Positions 52,160-61,426 of a DNA stretch of 64,000 bases are shown here, piece after piece. The notes beneath the pieces were generated by a model. That model saw nothing but the letters and a program-made list of their open reading frames with translations, did no database searches and had not been told where the DNA came from. Location of the stretch: contig QGGY01000001.1 of the NCBI GenBank assembly GCA_003148945.1, positions 434,001-498,000 on the forward strand. Reading direction: 5' to 3'. The position numbers and the translations under genes are program-made. Positions within the stretch are counted from its first letter, which is position 1. Each line of letters opens with the position of its first letter. The stretch is from Murimonas intestini (lineage in GTDB: Bacteria; Bacillota; Clostridia; Lachnospirales; Lachnospiraceae).

Positions 52160-53407
52160 ATGAAGACAATTTATGAAATTGGCGCTAAAGCAAAAGAGGT
52201 GGAACCGGTTCTCAGAACTTTGGAGACAGTTCCTAAAAATGAAGCCCTCCTGTCCGTGGCAGCCGCTCTTACAGAGCACAGCAGGGAGATCCTGGAAGCC
52301 AACAGCCTTGATATTGAGGCGGCCAGGGCAAATAATATGAATCAGGGCCTTGTAGACAGGCTGATGCTGGATCATGGCAGAATAGAGTCTATGGCTGAAG
52401 GTCTCATACAGCTGGCCGGACTTGACGACCCTGTAGGGGAAGTCCTTTCTATGAAAAAAAGACCAAACGGCCTTATGATCGGACAGAAGAGAGTCCCCCT
52501 GGGGGTGGTTGGAATTATCTACGAGTCACGCCCAAATGTGACAGCCGATGCCTTCGGGCTTTGCTTCAAGGCCGGTAATGCTGTGATCTTAAAGGGCGGC
52601 AGTGATGCAATAAACTCTAACAGGGCGATAGTGGCGGTTATCCGGAAGGCCCTGGAAGAAAAAGGAATACCGGGAGAGGCAATACAGCTGATCGAGTCTG
52701 CTGACAGAGCAGTTACTTCTGCATTTATGAAGATGAATGAGTATGTAGATGTGCTGATACCAAGGGGAGGGGCCGGCCTGATCAGTGCAGTTGTGAACAA
52801 CAGCACTATCCCTGTGATTGAGACAGGAACAGGGAACTGCCATATTTATGTGGATGAAGGAGCAGACCTTAAGATGGCGGAGGATATCATATTCAATGCC
52901 AAGACCCAGAGGATAGGGGTCTGCAATGCATGCGAATCTCTTGTGGTGCACAGCAGTGTCATAGATGAGCTCATGCCAGTCCTGAAAAAGCGGCTTGATG
53001 AGAAACAGGTTGAATTAAGAGGTGACAGCCGTGCCTGCCGGGCGGCAGAGGGGATCCATGAGGCGCAGGAGGAGGACTGGGGGAAAGAATACCTGGATTA
53101 CATACTTTCTGTCAGAACTGTGGATTCTCTGGATGAGGCGATCGCACATATCAACCGCTATAATACAGGCCACTCAGAGGCGATCATCACAAATAATTAT
53201 GAACATTCCCAGAGATTTTTAAATGAGATAGATGCAGCAGCAGTGTATGTCAATGCATCTACAAGATTTACAGATGGTTTTGAATTCGGCTTCGGCGCTG
53301 AGATAGGCATCAGCACACAGAAGCTTCATGCAAGGGGGCCCATGGGCCTGCAGGCGTTAACCACCACTAAATATATTATTTACGGAAATGGCCAGATCAG
53401 AAAATAA
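52160..53407 (+). CDS. proA: gamma-glutamyl phosphate reductase
   Basis: 415 residues, usual length. It is an aldehyde-dehydrogenase-fold enzyme with [62 protein letters not shown] and the catalytic Cys in [13 protein letters not shown]. The C-terminal end is [15 protein letters not shown]. It reduces gamma-glutamyl phosphate to the semialdehyde with NADPH. It completes the glutamate-to-proline steps begun by proB; the last step, ProC, is not in the window. A terminator follows at 53450. Confidence 0.96.
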   Translation: MKTIYEIGAKAKEVEPVLRTLETVPKNEALLSVAAALTEHSREILEANSLDIEAARANNMNQGLVDRLMLDHGRIESMAEGLIQLAGLDDPVGEVLSMKKRPNGLMIGQKRVPLGVVGIIYESRPNVTADAFGLCFKAGNAVILKGGSDAINSNRAIVAVIRKALEEKGIPGEAIQLIESADRAVTSAFMKMNEYVDVLIPRGGAGLISAVVNNSTIPVIETGTGNCHIYVDEGADLKMAEDIIFNAKTQRIGVCNACESLVVHSSVIDELMPVLKKRLDEKQVELRGDSRACRAAEGIHEAQEEDWGKEYLDYILSVRTVDSLDEAIAHINRYNTGHSEAIITNNYEHSQRFLNEIDAAAVYVNASTRFTDGFEFGFGAEIGISTQKLHARGPMGLQALTTTKYIIYGNGQIRK

Positions 53408-53409
53408 GC

Positions 53410-53439
53410 GTTATTGTTCGCGGGACAGTGAATAGTAAC
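53410..53439. repeat. imperfect GTTATTGTTC...GAATAGTAAC palindrome, possible copy C
   Basis: The 10-nt arms agree at eight positions, around a 10-nt centre, directly after proA. The ends GTTA and GTAAC and the internal TGTTC match the elements at 26998 and 36529, though the centre is longer and diverged. Confidence 0.4.
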
Positions 53440-53449
53440 AAATAAGCTG

Positions 53450-53490
53450 TCAGCCGGACTGACGCCCCAGGGCGCTCTCCGGCTGATTTT
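53450..53490 (+). terminator. intrinsic terminator of the proline operon
   Basis: The outer arms TCAGCCGG and CCGGCTGA and the inner arms CGCCC and GGGCG form the stem, followed by TTTTATCTTG. Confidence 0.78.
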
Positions 53491-53540
53491 ATCTTGTTTC
53501 ATAGGAAATGGAAGCATCTTTTAAAATACGGAGGATCAAT

Positions 53541-54023
53541 ATGGAGATAAGAAAGACGAAAACAAGTGAGACAGATACTTTGATGGAATTATACAGACAG
53601 GCAAGAAAATTTATGGCAGAGCATGGAAACCCCAACCAGTGGGGAGATTCCTATCCCGGGCGGAGTCTTATTGAACAGGATATTCTGGATGGATGCAGCT
53701 ATGTGTGCACCAAGGATGGCAGGATCGCCGCCACCTTTTTCTTTAGGACTGGGGAGGATAAGACTTACAGGGAGATCTATGAGGGGGTATGGCTGAATGA
53801 CAGGCCATACGGCGTTGTGCACAGGATCACATCAGACGGGACAGTCAGAGGAGCGGCATCCTTCTGCCTGAATTGGGCTTTTTCACAGTGCGGCAATCTG
53901 AAGATCGATACTCATGAGGATAATATAGTAATGCAGAATATGCTGCAGAAAAATGGTTTCCAGCGCTGCGGGATCATTTATATTGAAGACGGCAGCAGGA
54001 GGATCGCATACCAGAAAGTATAA
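53541..54023 (+). CDS. GNAT family N-acetyltransferase
   Basis: 160 residues from the ATG at 53541 with GGAGG 5 nt upstream; the frame is open from 53508. An N-terminal strand and helix with RKTKTSETDTLMELYRQARKFMAEHGNPNQWG is typical of a common clostridial GNAT subgroup. Then come GVVHRITSDG, a core with AASFCLNWAFSQCGNLKIDTHEDN and a last segment NMLQKNGFQRCGIIYIEDG. The usual R/Q-x-x-G-x-G/A loop is not clear, which is known in this subgroup. Substrate unknown. Confidence 0.82.
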   Translation: MEIRKTKTSETDTLMELYRQARKFMAEHGNPNQWGDSYPGRSLIEQDILDGCSYVCTKDGRIAATFFFRTGEDKTYREIYEGVWLNDRPYGVVHRITSDGTVRGAASFCLNWAFSQCGNLKIDTHEDNIVMQNMLQKNGFQRCGIIYIEDGSRRIAYQKV

Positions 54024-54076
54024 CACATTTTCAGGCCTCCTGATGCATATATTAGTAAGTAAAAGGAGGCCATAAT

Positions 54077-54970
54077 ATGATTGATTTGTCTAAAAAGTAT
54101 ACGTATGATGAACTAAAGAATGCGGCCATGGTCCTGGTGGGGCAGTATCCTGATCTGCTCCATCTGCATATTCTGGGGATGAGCCATGACGGCAGGGATA
54201 TATTCGGCCTGAGGCTGGGCAGCGCCGGAAAGTGCCTGATCTGTACGGCAGGCATCCACGGAAGGGAGAGCACGAACCCGGTGCTGCTCTTAAAGATGGC
54301 TGAGGATTACGCCAGGAGCGCTGCCAAGGGACAGGCATTATTTGATCAGTACAGTATCTATTTCCTGCCGGTAATGAATCCTGATGGCTATGAAATAGCC
54401 AGGGCAGGATTTTATACCATAAGGAATCCTATTCTCCGCCATACTCTGCTTATGAAGGATATGCCATGGGAAATGTGGAAATACAATGCGCGGGCAGTGG
54501 ATGTCAACAGAAATTTCCCGTGCGCGTCTTTTATGCCTGTCAAAGGCATGTATGTCCCGGCAAGTGAGAACGAGACAAAAATACTGATATCTTTATTTAA
54601 GAAAGAGGCTGATTCCGTAGGGTATCTGGATTTCCATTCCAGGGGGCGGATCATATATTATTACAGGAGTGCAATGCCTGTGTCATATAATGAAAAGGGA
54701 AAGCAGATGGCGGAAAAGCTTAAGTCCCTGGCCAGCTACGACCTGGGAGGCCGGCAGGACGAGATGGAGACAAAAAGCGACGGAGGAAATTCTGTCCAGT
54801 ATTATTCAGAAAAGTGCGGTAAGCTGGCTATCACCATAGAGACTGTGGATGACGATGCGTCCTTTCCTCTGGATATCAGGTACCAGCAGGAGGTTTACCG
54901 TGAGATATCAGAGATACCATCAGGTTTTTTGCGGGAATATGATTGCAATTTTTTCGGGCATTCGTTATAA
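54077..54970 (+). CDS. M14 family zinc carboxypeptidase-like protein
   Basis: 297 residues. Zinc ligands are His61 and Glu64 (GIHGREST) and His187 (YLDFHSRG). The substrate carboxylate-binding site is the Asn-Arg of VDVNRNFP (142-148) and the catalytic Glu255 is in AITIETVDDD. There is no signal peptide. Family relatives include gamma-D-glutamyl-diaminopimelate endopeptidases that act on muropeptides, so a role in cell-wall or spore-cortex fragment recycling is plausible. It has no LysM or SH3 wall domains. AAAGGAGG precedes the ATG. The miaB promoter begins inside its last codons. Confidence 0.88.
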   Translation: MIDLSKKYTYDELKNAAMVLVGQYPDLLHLHILGMSHDGRDIFGLRLGSAGKCLICTAGIHGRESTNPVLLLKMAEDYARSAAKGQALFDQYSIYFLPVMNPDGYEIARAGFYTIRNPILRHTLLMKDMPWEMWKYNARAVDVNRNFPCASFMPVKGMYVPASENETKILISLFKKEADSVGYLDFHSRGRIIYYYRSAMPVSYNEKGKQMAEKLKSLASYDLGGRQDEMETKSDGGNSVQYYSEKCGKLAITIETVDDDASFPLDIRYQQEVYREISEIPSGFLREYDCNFFGHSL

Positions 54971-54971
54971 T
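54943..54971 (+). promoter_or_regulatory. sigma-A promoter for miaB-mutS-mutL-miaA
   Basis: TTGCAA (54943-54948), a 17-nt spacer and an exact TATAAT (54966-54971), located across the stop codon of the M14 gene. The start would lie about 38 nt before the miaB ATG. Confidence 0.75.
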
Positions 54972-55015
54972 AATTAGTCAGGGTAAAAACAAAGCATTCG
55001 GATAAGGAGCATTGT

Positions 55016-56485
55016 ATGAACACAAAAGTATTGGAAGAAGAATTAAACAAGGTTGATATTTGCGGGGAGGCTCCTGAGGCGGAGCCTTACAGGCAGTATT
55101 ACTATATAAAGAAATGTAGGGAAATAATAGAGGAGAAGAGCCGCAAGCTGGGAAGGCCTCTGACAGCGTCTACAGTTACGTTCGGTTGTCAGATGAACGC
55201 CAGGGACAGTGAGAAGCTCGCAGGCATCCTGGAGCAGATCGGGTATGTGATGACTGAGGACGAGCATGCAGATTTTGTCATCTATAACACATGTACTGTA
55301 AGAGAAAACGCGAATCAGAGGGTTTACGGGCGTCTTGGGGCCCTTGGAAGCATCAAGAAGAAGAATCCCCATATGCTGATTGCCCTGTGCGGCTGCATGA
55401 TGCAGGAGCCTGAGGTGGTAGAAAAATTAAAAAAAAGCTACCGGTTTGTGGACCTGATCTTTGGTACCCACAATATATACAAATTTGCAGAGCTGGTGGC
55501 GGCCCGTCTTGAATCTGACAGGATGGTCATCGATATCTGGAAGGATACTGATAAAATCGTGGAGGATCTGCCGGCTGACAGGAAATATCCGTTTAAGTCA
55601 GGGGTGAACATCATGTTCGGCTGCAATAATTTCTGCAGCTACTGTATAGTGCCGTATGTGCGGGGACGTGAGAGAAGCAGGAATCCAAAGGACATTATCC
55701 GGGAGATAGAACAGCTGGTGGAGGATGGCGTGGTGGAAGTCATGCTGCTGGGCCAGAATGTGAATTCATATGGCAAAAACCTGGACGAGCCTGTTACATT
55801 TGCACAGCTCCTCAGAGAAATAGAAAAAATAGAAGGCCTGGAAAGGATCAGGTTCATGACATCCCATCCAAAGGATCTGTCTGACGAGCTGATAGAAGTC
55901 ATGAGAGATTCTTCCAAGGTCTGCAGGCATATGCATCTGCCCCTTCAGTCAGGCAGCAGCAGGGTCCTGAAGGTGATGAACAGAAAATATACAAAAGAAG
56001 ACTATCTCAGCCTTGTTGAGCGTATGAGGACGGCTATTCCTGATATCTCCCTCACAACTGACATTATTGTGGGATTCCCGGGGGAGACAGAGGAAGATTT
56101 CCAGGAGACCCTGGATGTGGTGAGAAAGGTACGTTATGACAGCGCCTTTACCTTTATCTATTCTAAGAGGACAGGAACGCCGGCTGCAGCAATGGACGCC
56201 CAGGTACCTGAGAGTGTTGTAAAGGACAGGTTTGACAGGCTGCTGGCAGAGGTGCAGGAGATATCGAAAGAGATGTCATCAAGACTGACTGGGCAGACAC
56301 TGCCCGTGCTTGTGGAAGAGAAAAATGACCATGATCCTCATCTTATGACAGGAAGGCTGAGCAATAACCTGCTTGTACATTTCCCGGGAGATGAGAGTCT
56401 TATTGGAAAGATCATGGACGTGCATCTGAAAGAGTGCAGAGGATTTTATTATATGGGCGAGGCAGCCCCCAAGAGAGGACGGTAA
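55016..56485 (+). CDS. miaB: tRNA-2-methylthio-N6-isopentenyladenosine methylthiotransferase
   Basis: 489 residues. The N-terminal UPF0004 domain supplies the second cluster: Cys58, Cys93 and Cys127. The radical-SAM motif is Cys203, Cys207 and Cys210 (FGCNNFCSYC). The C-terminal TRAM domain contains LPVLVEEKNDHDPHLMTGRLSNN. It adds a methylthio group to i6A37 of tRNA, after MiaA makes the isopentenyl group. miaA is in the same run at 61427. The radical-SAM cluster needs anaerobic or protected iron-sulfur assembly. A 30-residue N-terminal extension precedes the core. Confidence 0.96.
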   Translation: MNTKVLEEELNKVDICGEAPEAEPYRQYYYIKKCREIIEEKSRKLGRPLTASTVTFGCQMNARDSEKLAGILEQIGYVMTEDEHADFVIYNTCTVRENANQRVYGRLGALGSIKKKNPHMLIALCGCMMQEPEVVEKLKKSYRFVDLIFGTHNIYKFAELVAARLESDRMVIDIWKDTDKIVEDLPADRKYPFKSGVNIMFGCNNFCSYCIVPYVRGRERSRNPKDIIREIEQLVEDGVVEVMLLGQNVNSYGKNLDEPVTFAQLLREIEKIEGLERIRFMTSHPKDLSDELIEVMRDSSKVCRHMHLPLQSGSSRVLKVMNRKYTKEDYLSLVERMRTAIPDISLTTDIIVGFPGETEEDFQETLDVVRKVRYDSAFTFIYSKRTGTPAAAMDAQVPESVVKDRFDRLLAEVQEISKEMSSRLTGQTLPVLVEEKNDHDPHLMTGRLSNNLLVHFPGDESLIGKIMDVHLKECRGFYYMGEAAPKRGR

Positions 56486-56487
56486 TT

Positions 56488-59136
56488 GTGGCAGAATTAA
56501 CACCAATGATGCAGAAGTACGTGGAGACTAAGCAGGAATACAAAGACTGTATCCTGTTCTACAGGCTGGGAGATTTCTATGAGATGTTTTTCGAGGATGC
56601 CCTGACTGCTTCTAAAGAACTGGAGATAACCCTGACAGGCAAGGACTGCGGCCTTGAGGAGAGGGCGCCCATGTGCGGAATCCCTTACCACGCGGTGGAT
56701 ACATATCTGAACAGGCTGGTGAGCAAGGGATATAAGGTTGCCATCTGTGAGCAGGTGGAGGACCCTAAAATGGCCAAGGGCCTTGTAAAAAGAGAAGTGG
56801 TCCGCATTGTGACTCCCGGAACGAATCTGAACACCCAGGCCCTGGACGCCACAAAGAACAATTATCTCATGTGTGTGGTGTGCGTGGAAAACCAGTACGG
56901 CCTTTCTATCGCTGATATCACCACAGGAGATTTTTTCGTGACAGAGGTGGATACGGACAGAAAACTGATGGATGAGATAACGAAGTTTTCTCCCAGTGAG
57001 ATCATCTGCAATGATTCTTTCTATGTGAGCAGCATTGATATAGAGGACTTAAAGAACAGGCTGGGCATCGCTGTATACTCTCTGGAAGCATGGTATTTTG
57101 ATGATGACCTGTGCAAAAGGGCTTTAAAAGACCATTTTGAAGTAAAGAGCCTGGAGGGGCTGGGGATTTCCGATTATAACTGCGGCGTCATCGCTTCAGG
57201 TGCCATGCTGCAGTATCTGACGGAGACCCAGAAGACCTCCCTTGCAAATCTGACTCATCTGACCCCCTATGCGACAGGCAGATATATGATCATAGACAGC
57301 TCTACAAGAAGGAATCTGGAGCTTTGCGAGACTCTGAGAGAAAAGCAGAAGAGGGGATCACTTCTCTGGGTGCTGGACAAGACGAAGACAGCCATGGGCG
57401 CCAGGATGCTCAGAAGCTTCATAGAGCAGCCCCTGATCGACAGGCAGGAAATAGAGCGCAGGCTGCAGGCTGTGGAGGAACTGACAGAGAATGCCATTGC
57501 CAGAGAAGAGATAAGAGAGTACCTGAATCCCGTATACGACCTGGAACGCCTTATCAGCAAGATCAGCTACCAGTCGGCCAGTCCGAGAGATCTGATCTCC
57601 TTTAAGAATTCGCTGGCCATGATCCCTCCCGTGAAATATATTATGAAGGGCTTTGAAGCGCCCCTGCTGAAAGAGATAGAGGCAGATATTGATGAACTGG
57701 CTGATATCTGCTCACTGATCGGAAACTCCATCGTAGATGAGCCTCCGCTGACGATCAAAGAGGGGGGCATCATCAGGGAAGGATACAATGAAGAAATAGA
57801 CAAGCTGAGAAACGCCAAGACGGAAGGGAAGAACTGGCTGGCGCAGCTGGAGGCTGAAGAGCGGGAGAAGACGGGCATCAAGAGCATGAAGGTGAAATTC
57901 AATAAGGTGTTCGGATATTATCTGGAGGTCACAAATTCCTTTAAGGATAAGGTACCTGATTATTATACAAGGAAGCAGACGCTCACAAACGCGGAGCGGT
58001 ATATCACCCCCAAGCTCAAGGAGCTGGAGGACATGATACTTGGGGCCGAGGACAAGCTTTTTGCCCTGGAATATGATATGTTTGCCCAGGTCCGTGACAC
58101 TATCGCAAAAGAAGTGCTGCGGATACAGACCACTGCCAAAGCGCTGGCAGGGATCGACGTATTTGCGTCCATGGCGCTGGTGGCTGAGCGGAACCACTAT
58201 GTGCGTCCCTCCATCAATGAAAAGGGCCTGATCGATATCAAAAACGGGCGTCATCCTGTTGTTGAAAAGATGATCTCAAACGACATGTTCATTGCCAATG
58301 ACACCTTCCTGGATAATGGGAAGAACAGGATTTCTATCATTACCGGACCAAATATGGCCGGAAAATCTACATATATGCGCCAGACAGCGCTGATTGTGCT
58401 GATGGCGCAGATTGGATGCTTTGTACCGGCTTCCGGGGCCAGAATCGGGATCGTGGACAGGATATTTACCAGGGTAGGGGCATCAGATGATCTGGCAAGC
58501 GGCCAGAGTACCTTTATGGTAGAGATGACAGAGGTTGCGAATATACTGAGAAATGCCACGGCAAACAGCCTTCTTGTGCTGGACGAGATCGGAAGGGGTA
58601 CAAGCACCTTTGACGGATTGTCCATTGCGTGGGCTGTAGTGGAGCATATCAGCAATCCAAAGCTGCTGGGGGCCAAGACATTATTTGCCACCCACTATCA
58701 TGAGCTGACAGAGCTGGAGGGCAAGCTGGACAATGTAAATAATTACTGTATTGCGGTAAAAGAAAAGGGGGACGATATTGTCTTCCTGCGCAAGATTGTA
58801 AAAGGCGGGGCAGATAAGAGCTACGGCATCCAGGTGGCAAAGCTTGCAGGTGTTCCGGATTCTGTTATTACAAGGGCCAAGGAACTGGTGGAAGAGCTGA
58901 GTGACGCTGATATCACTATAAAGGCCAGGGAAGTGGAAGCTGCCGGATCAGGCAGCAGAAAGGCAAGGCCAAAGAAATATGACCAGCTGGACCTGGAACA
59001 GATAACATTGTCTGCAACAGTGAACGAGACAGATATCATCCAGGAGATCAAGGAGATAGATATCGGGACAATGACGCCGGTGGATGCACTGAACACCCTG
59101 TACCGGCTGCAGAATAAACTTAAGAATCGGTGGTGA
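56488..59136 (+). CDS. mutS: DNA mismatch repair protein MutS
   Basis: 882 residues from the GTG at 56488, preceded by AGAGGAC. Mismatch recognition uses Phe30-Tyr-Glu32 in RLGDFYEMFFEDA. Walker A is GPNMAGKST (about 620) and the C-terminal ATPase continues with STFMVEMTEVANILRNATANSLLVLDEIGRGTSTFDGLSIAW. A dimer-type C-terminal end carries a helix-rich tail. It finds mispairs and recruits MutL. It is 2 nt after miaB and 5 nt before mutL, so one transcript makes both repair proteins. Confidence 0.97.
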   Translation: MAELTPMMQKYVETKQEYKDCILFYRLGDFYEMFFEDALTASKELEITLTGKDCGLEERAPMCGIPYHAVDTYLNRLVSKGYKVAICEQVEDPKMAKGLVKREVVRIVTPGTNLNTQALDATKNNYLMCVVCVENQYGLSIADITTGDFFVTEVDTDRKLMDEITKFSPSEIICNDSFYVSSIDIEDLKNRLGIAVYSLEAWYFDDDLCKRALKDHFEVKSLEGLGISDYNCGVIASGAMLQYLTETQKTSLANLTHLTPYATGRYMIIDSSTRRNLELCETLREKQKRGSLLWVLDKTKTAMGARMLRSFIEQPLIDRQEIERRLQAVEELTENAIAREEIREYLNPVYDLERLISKISYQSASPRDLISFKNSLAMIPPVKYIMKGFEAPLLKEIEADIDELADICSLIGNSIVDEPPLTIKEGGIIREGYNEEIDKLRNAKTEGKNWLAQLEAEEREKTGIKSMKVKFNKVFGYYLEVTNSFKDKVPDYYTRKQTLTNAERYITPKLKELEDMILGAEDKLFALEYDMFAQVRDTIAKEVLRIQTTAKALAGIDVFASMALVAERNHYVRPSINEKGLIDIKNGRHPVVEKMISNDMFIANDTFLDNGKNRISIITGPNMAGKSTYMRQTALIVLMAQIGCFVPASGARIGIVDRIFTRVGASDDLASGQSTFMVEMTEVANILRNATANSLLVLDEIGRGTSTFDGLSIAWAVVEHISNPKLLGAKTLFATHYHELTELEGKLDNVNNYCIAVKEKGDDIVFLRKIVKGGADKSYGIQVAKLAGVPDSVITRAKELVEELSDADITIKAREVEAAGSGSRKARPKKYDQLDLEQITLSATVNETDIIQEIKEIDIGTMTPVDALNTLYRLQNKLKNRW

Positions 59137-59141
59137 CATAT

Positions 59142-61415
59142 TTGAACAATATCGCAGTTCTGGACAAGAGCACTGTAGACAAGATAGCGGCGGGCGAGGT
59201 GATAGAACGCCCGGCTTCCGTTGTGAAGGAGCTTGTGGAAAATGCAATTGATGCCGGCGCCAACGCAGTTACTGTGGAGATCAAAGAGGGCGGCATATCT
59301 TTTATAAGGATAACAGACAACGGGGAGGGAATCCCGGCTGATCAGGTTCCGCTTGCTTTTCTGCGCCATGCGACGAGCAAGATAAAAAAGGTGGAAGATC
59401 TCCTGAGCGTGGCTTCACTGGGCTTTCGGGGTGAGGCTCTTTCCAGCATTGCGGCTGTCTGCCAGGTGGAACTGATCACAAAGACAGCAGGAAGCATCAC
59501 CGGGTGCCGTTATATCATAGAGGGCGGCCAGGAGAAGAGCCAGGAAGAGATCGGTGCACCGGAGGGGACTACCTTCCTTGTGAGAAATCTTTTCTTTAAT
59601 ACGCCGGCCAGAAAGAAATTCCTGAAATCCCCCATGACTGAAGCGGGCTATATCAGCGATATCATGGAGAGGATGGCGCTTTCTCATCCGGAGGTCTCCT
59701 TTAAATTCATTAATAATAATCAGACGAGGCTGCATACCTCGGGGAACACGAACCTGAAGGATATCATCTATGGGATATACGGCAGGGATATAGCAGGCAA
59801 TCTGATCGAGATCAAAGATTTTGGCTCCGGCGGGCCTGTGGAACTGAAGGGTTTCATCGGAAAGCCGGTTATTTCCAGAGGAAACCGCAATTATGAAAAT
59901 TATTTTATCAATGGCAGGTACATAAAGAGCAAGATCATTTCAAAAGCCATTGAAGATGCATATAAAACATTTATGATGCAGCATAAGTATCCGTTCACGG
60001 CTCTTCATTTTACAATAGACGGGAGCTATCTGGATGTAAATGTACACCCGACTAAGATGGAATTAAGATTTGCCAACAATGAGGAGATGTACAGATTTGT
60101 CTATGAGGCTGTGAAGGCGGGGCTGACACACCGGGAACTGATACCCCAGGTAACTGTGGGAAAGGAAGAAGCGGTTAAAAAGCCGGAACCTCCTGTGAAA
60201 GAGCAGATACCGGAACCCTTTGAAAAAAACAGGCTGCAGATGATAAGGGAGCAGAGCGGATATGGCTCATATGGGGTGCAGTCCCGCCATATGGCAGATC
60301 CGCCGCGTGGAAAGGCTCCCGCATATCAGAGGGATCAGGGATGCGGCAGGGGACCATCAGCAGATAAAGCCACTGCCAGCCGGAAGGAGTTGGACGGCCG
60401 GAATGCACCCAGTCATGATGCAGGCAGCCAGGATATGGCCAGCCGGAATGCGGACGATCTGTATACGGCCAGTCAGGATACATCCAGCCGAAATGCGGGC
60501 AGTCTGGAAACCGTCAGCCGGAATGCGGCCAGTCAGTATACCGCCAGCCAGAATGCGGGCGGTCAGGAAACCATCAGCCGGAATGCATTAAGTCAGGATA
60601 TACCCAGCCAAAATGCGGCCGGCCAGTATACCGCCAGCCAGAATGCGGGCGGTCAGGAAACCATCAGCCGGAATGCATTAAGTCAGGATATACCCAGCCA
60701 AAATGCGGCCGGCCAGGATACCGCCAGCCCCAATGCTGCAGCCGGGCTGCCGGAGGCAGCAGCTCCTCTCCTGGAACAGGAGGCATTGCCAAAACAGATG
60801 GAGCTCTTTGAGGATAAGCTGCTGGATGCAGAGAATGTAAAGCGCCATAAGATTATCGGGCAGATATTTGACACATATTGGCTTGTGGAATTTGACGACA
60901 AGCTGTTCATTATTGACCAGCATGCGGCCCATGAGAAGGTACTCTATGAGAGGACCATGAAAAGCCTGAAAAATAAGGAGTTTACCTCCCAGCAGATATC
61001 TCCGCCGGTGATCCTCACCCTGAGTATGCAGGAAGAGGAGCTGCTTTTAAAATACATGGAGAATTTTACCCAGATCGGGTATGAGATCGAACCGTTTGGC
61101 GGTAATGAGTATTCTATACGCGCTGTGCCCGGCAACATGTTCGGTGTGGCACAGCAGGATCTGTTCATAGAAATGCTTGACGGCCTTTCATCCCAGACAG
61201 GGCGGGCGGATGCGGAAATCATCAATGAAAAGATCGCATCCATGTCATGCAAGGCTGCTGTCAAGGGGAACCACAAGATGTCTTTTATTGAGGTGGAGGC
61301 GCTTATCGATGAGCTGCTGAAGCTGGATAATCCCTATAACTGTCCCCATGGCAGGCCAACGATCATTTCCATGACAAAATATGAGATGGAAAAGAAATTT
61401 AAACGGATTGTATAA
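59142..61415 (+). CDS. mutL: DNA mismatch repair endonuclease MutL with a repeat-expanded linker
   Basis: 757 residues from a TTG at 59142; GTG codons at 59130 and 59133 are alternatives overlapping mutS. The N-terminal GHKL ATPase (1-330) has DKIAAGEVIERPASVVKELVENAIDAGA, ITDNGEGI and LGFRGEALSSIA. The C-terminal domain has the endonuclease motif DQHAAHEKVLYE and CPHGRPTI, so it is a nicking type as in organisms without MutH. Between them the linker is unusually long (about 340-560) and contains ten-residue tandem repeats of the form TxSxNAxxQx. It is about 100 residues longer than usual for this. Confidence 0.95.
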   Translation: MNNIAVLDKSTVDKIAAGEVIERPASVVKELVENAIDAGANAVTVEIKEGGISFIRITDNGEGIPADQVPLAFLRHATSKIKKVEDLLSVASLGFRGEALSSIAAVCQVELITKTAGSITGCRYIIEGGQEKSQEEIGAPEGTTFLVRNLFFNTPARKKFLKSPMTEAGYISDIMERMALSHPEVSFKFINNNQTRLHTSGNTNLKDIIYGIYGRDIAGNLIEIKDFGSGGPVELKGFIGKPVISRGNRNYENYFINGRYIKSKIISKAIEDAYKTFMMQHKYPFTALHFTIDGSYLDVNVHPTKMELRFANNEEMYRFVYEAVKAGLTHRELIPQVTVGKEEAVKKPEPPVKEQIPEPFEKNRLQMIREQSGYGSYGVQSRHMADPPRGKAPAYQRDQGCGRGPSADKATASRKELDGRNAPSHDAGSQDMASRNADDLYTASQDTSSRNAGSLETVSRNAASQYTASQNAGGQETISRNALSQDIPSQNAAGQYTASQNAGGQETISRNALSQDIPSQNAAGQDTASPNAAAGLPEAAAPLLEQEALPKQMELFEDKLLDAENVKRHKIIGQIFDTYWLVEFDDKLFIIDQHAAHEKVLYERTMKSLKNKEFTSQQISPPVILTLSMQEEELLLKYMENFTQIGYEIEPFGGNEYSIRAVPGNMFGVAQQDLFIEMLDGLSSQTGRADAEIINEKIASMSCKAAVKGNHKMSFIEVEALIDELLKLDNPYNCPHGRPTIISMTKYEMEKKFKRIV
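60435..60749 (+). repeat. 30-bp in-frame tandem repeat array in the mutL linker
   Basis: About ten 30-bp units plus one half unit, each coding a decapeptide such as TASQNAGGQE, TISRNALSQD or IPSQNAAGQY. The blocks 60540-60629 and 60630-60719 are 90-bp copies that differ at only one base, so the duplication is recent. Older units before and after are degenerate. All units keep the frame. Confidence 0.92.
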
Positions 61416-61426
61416 GGTGGATATGA

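Noticed and set aside
60435-60749. CRISPR-like appearance of the repeats in mutL
   Set aside because: Units are directly tandem with no unique spacers and stay in frame within a coding region; no cas genes are present.
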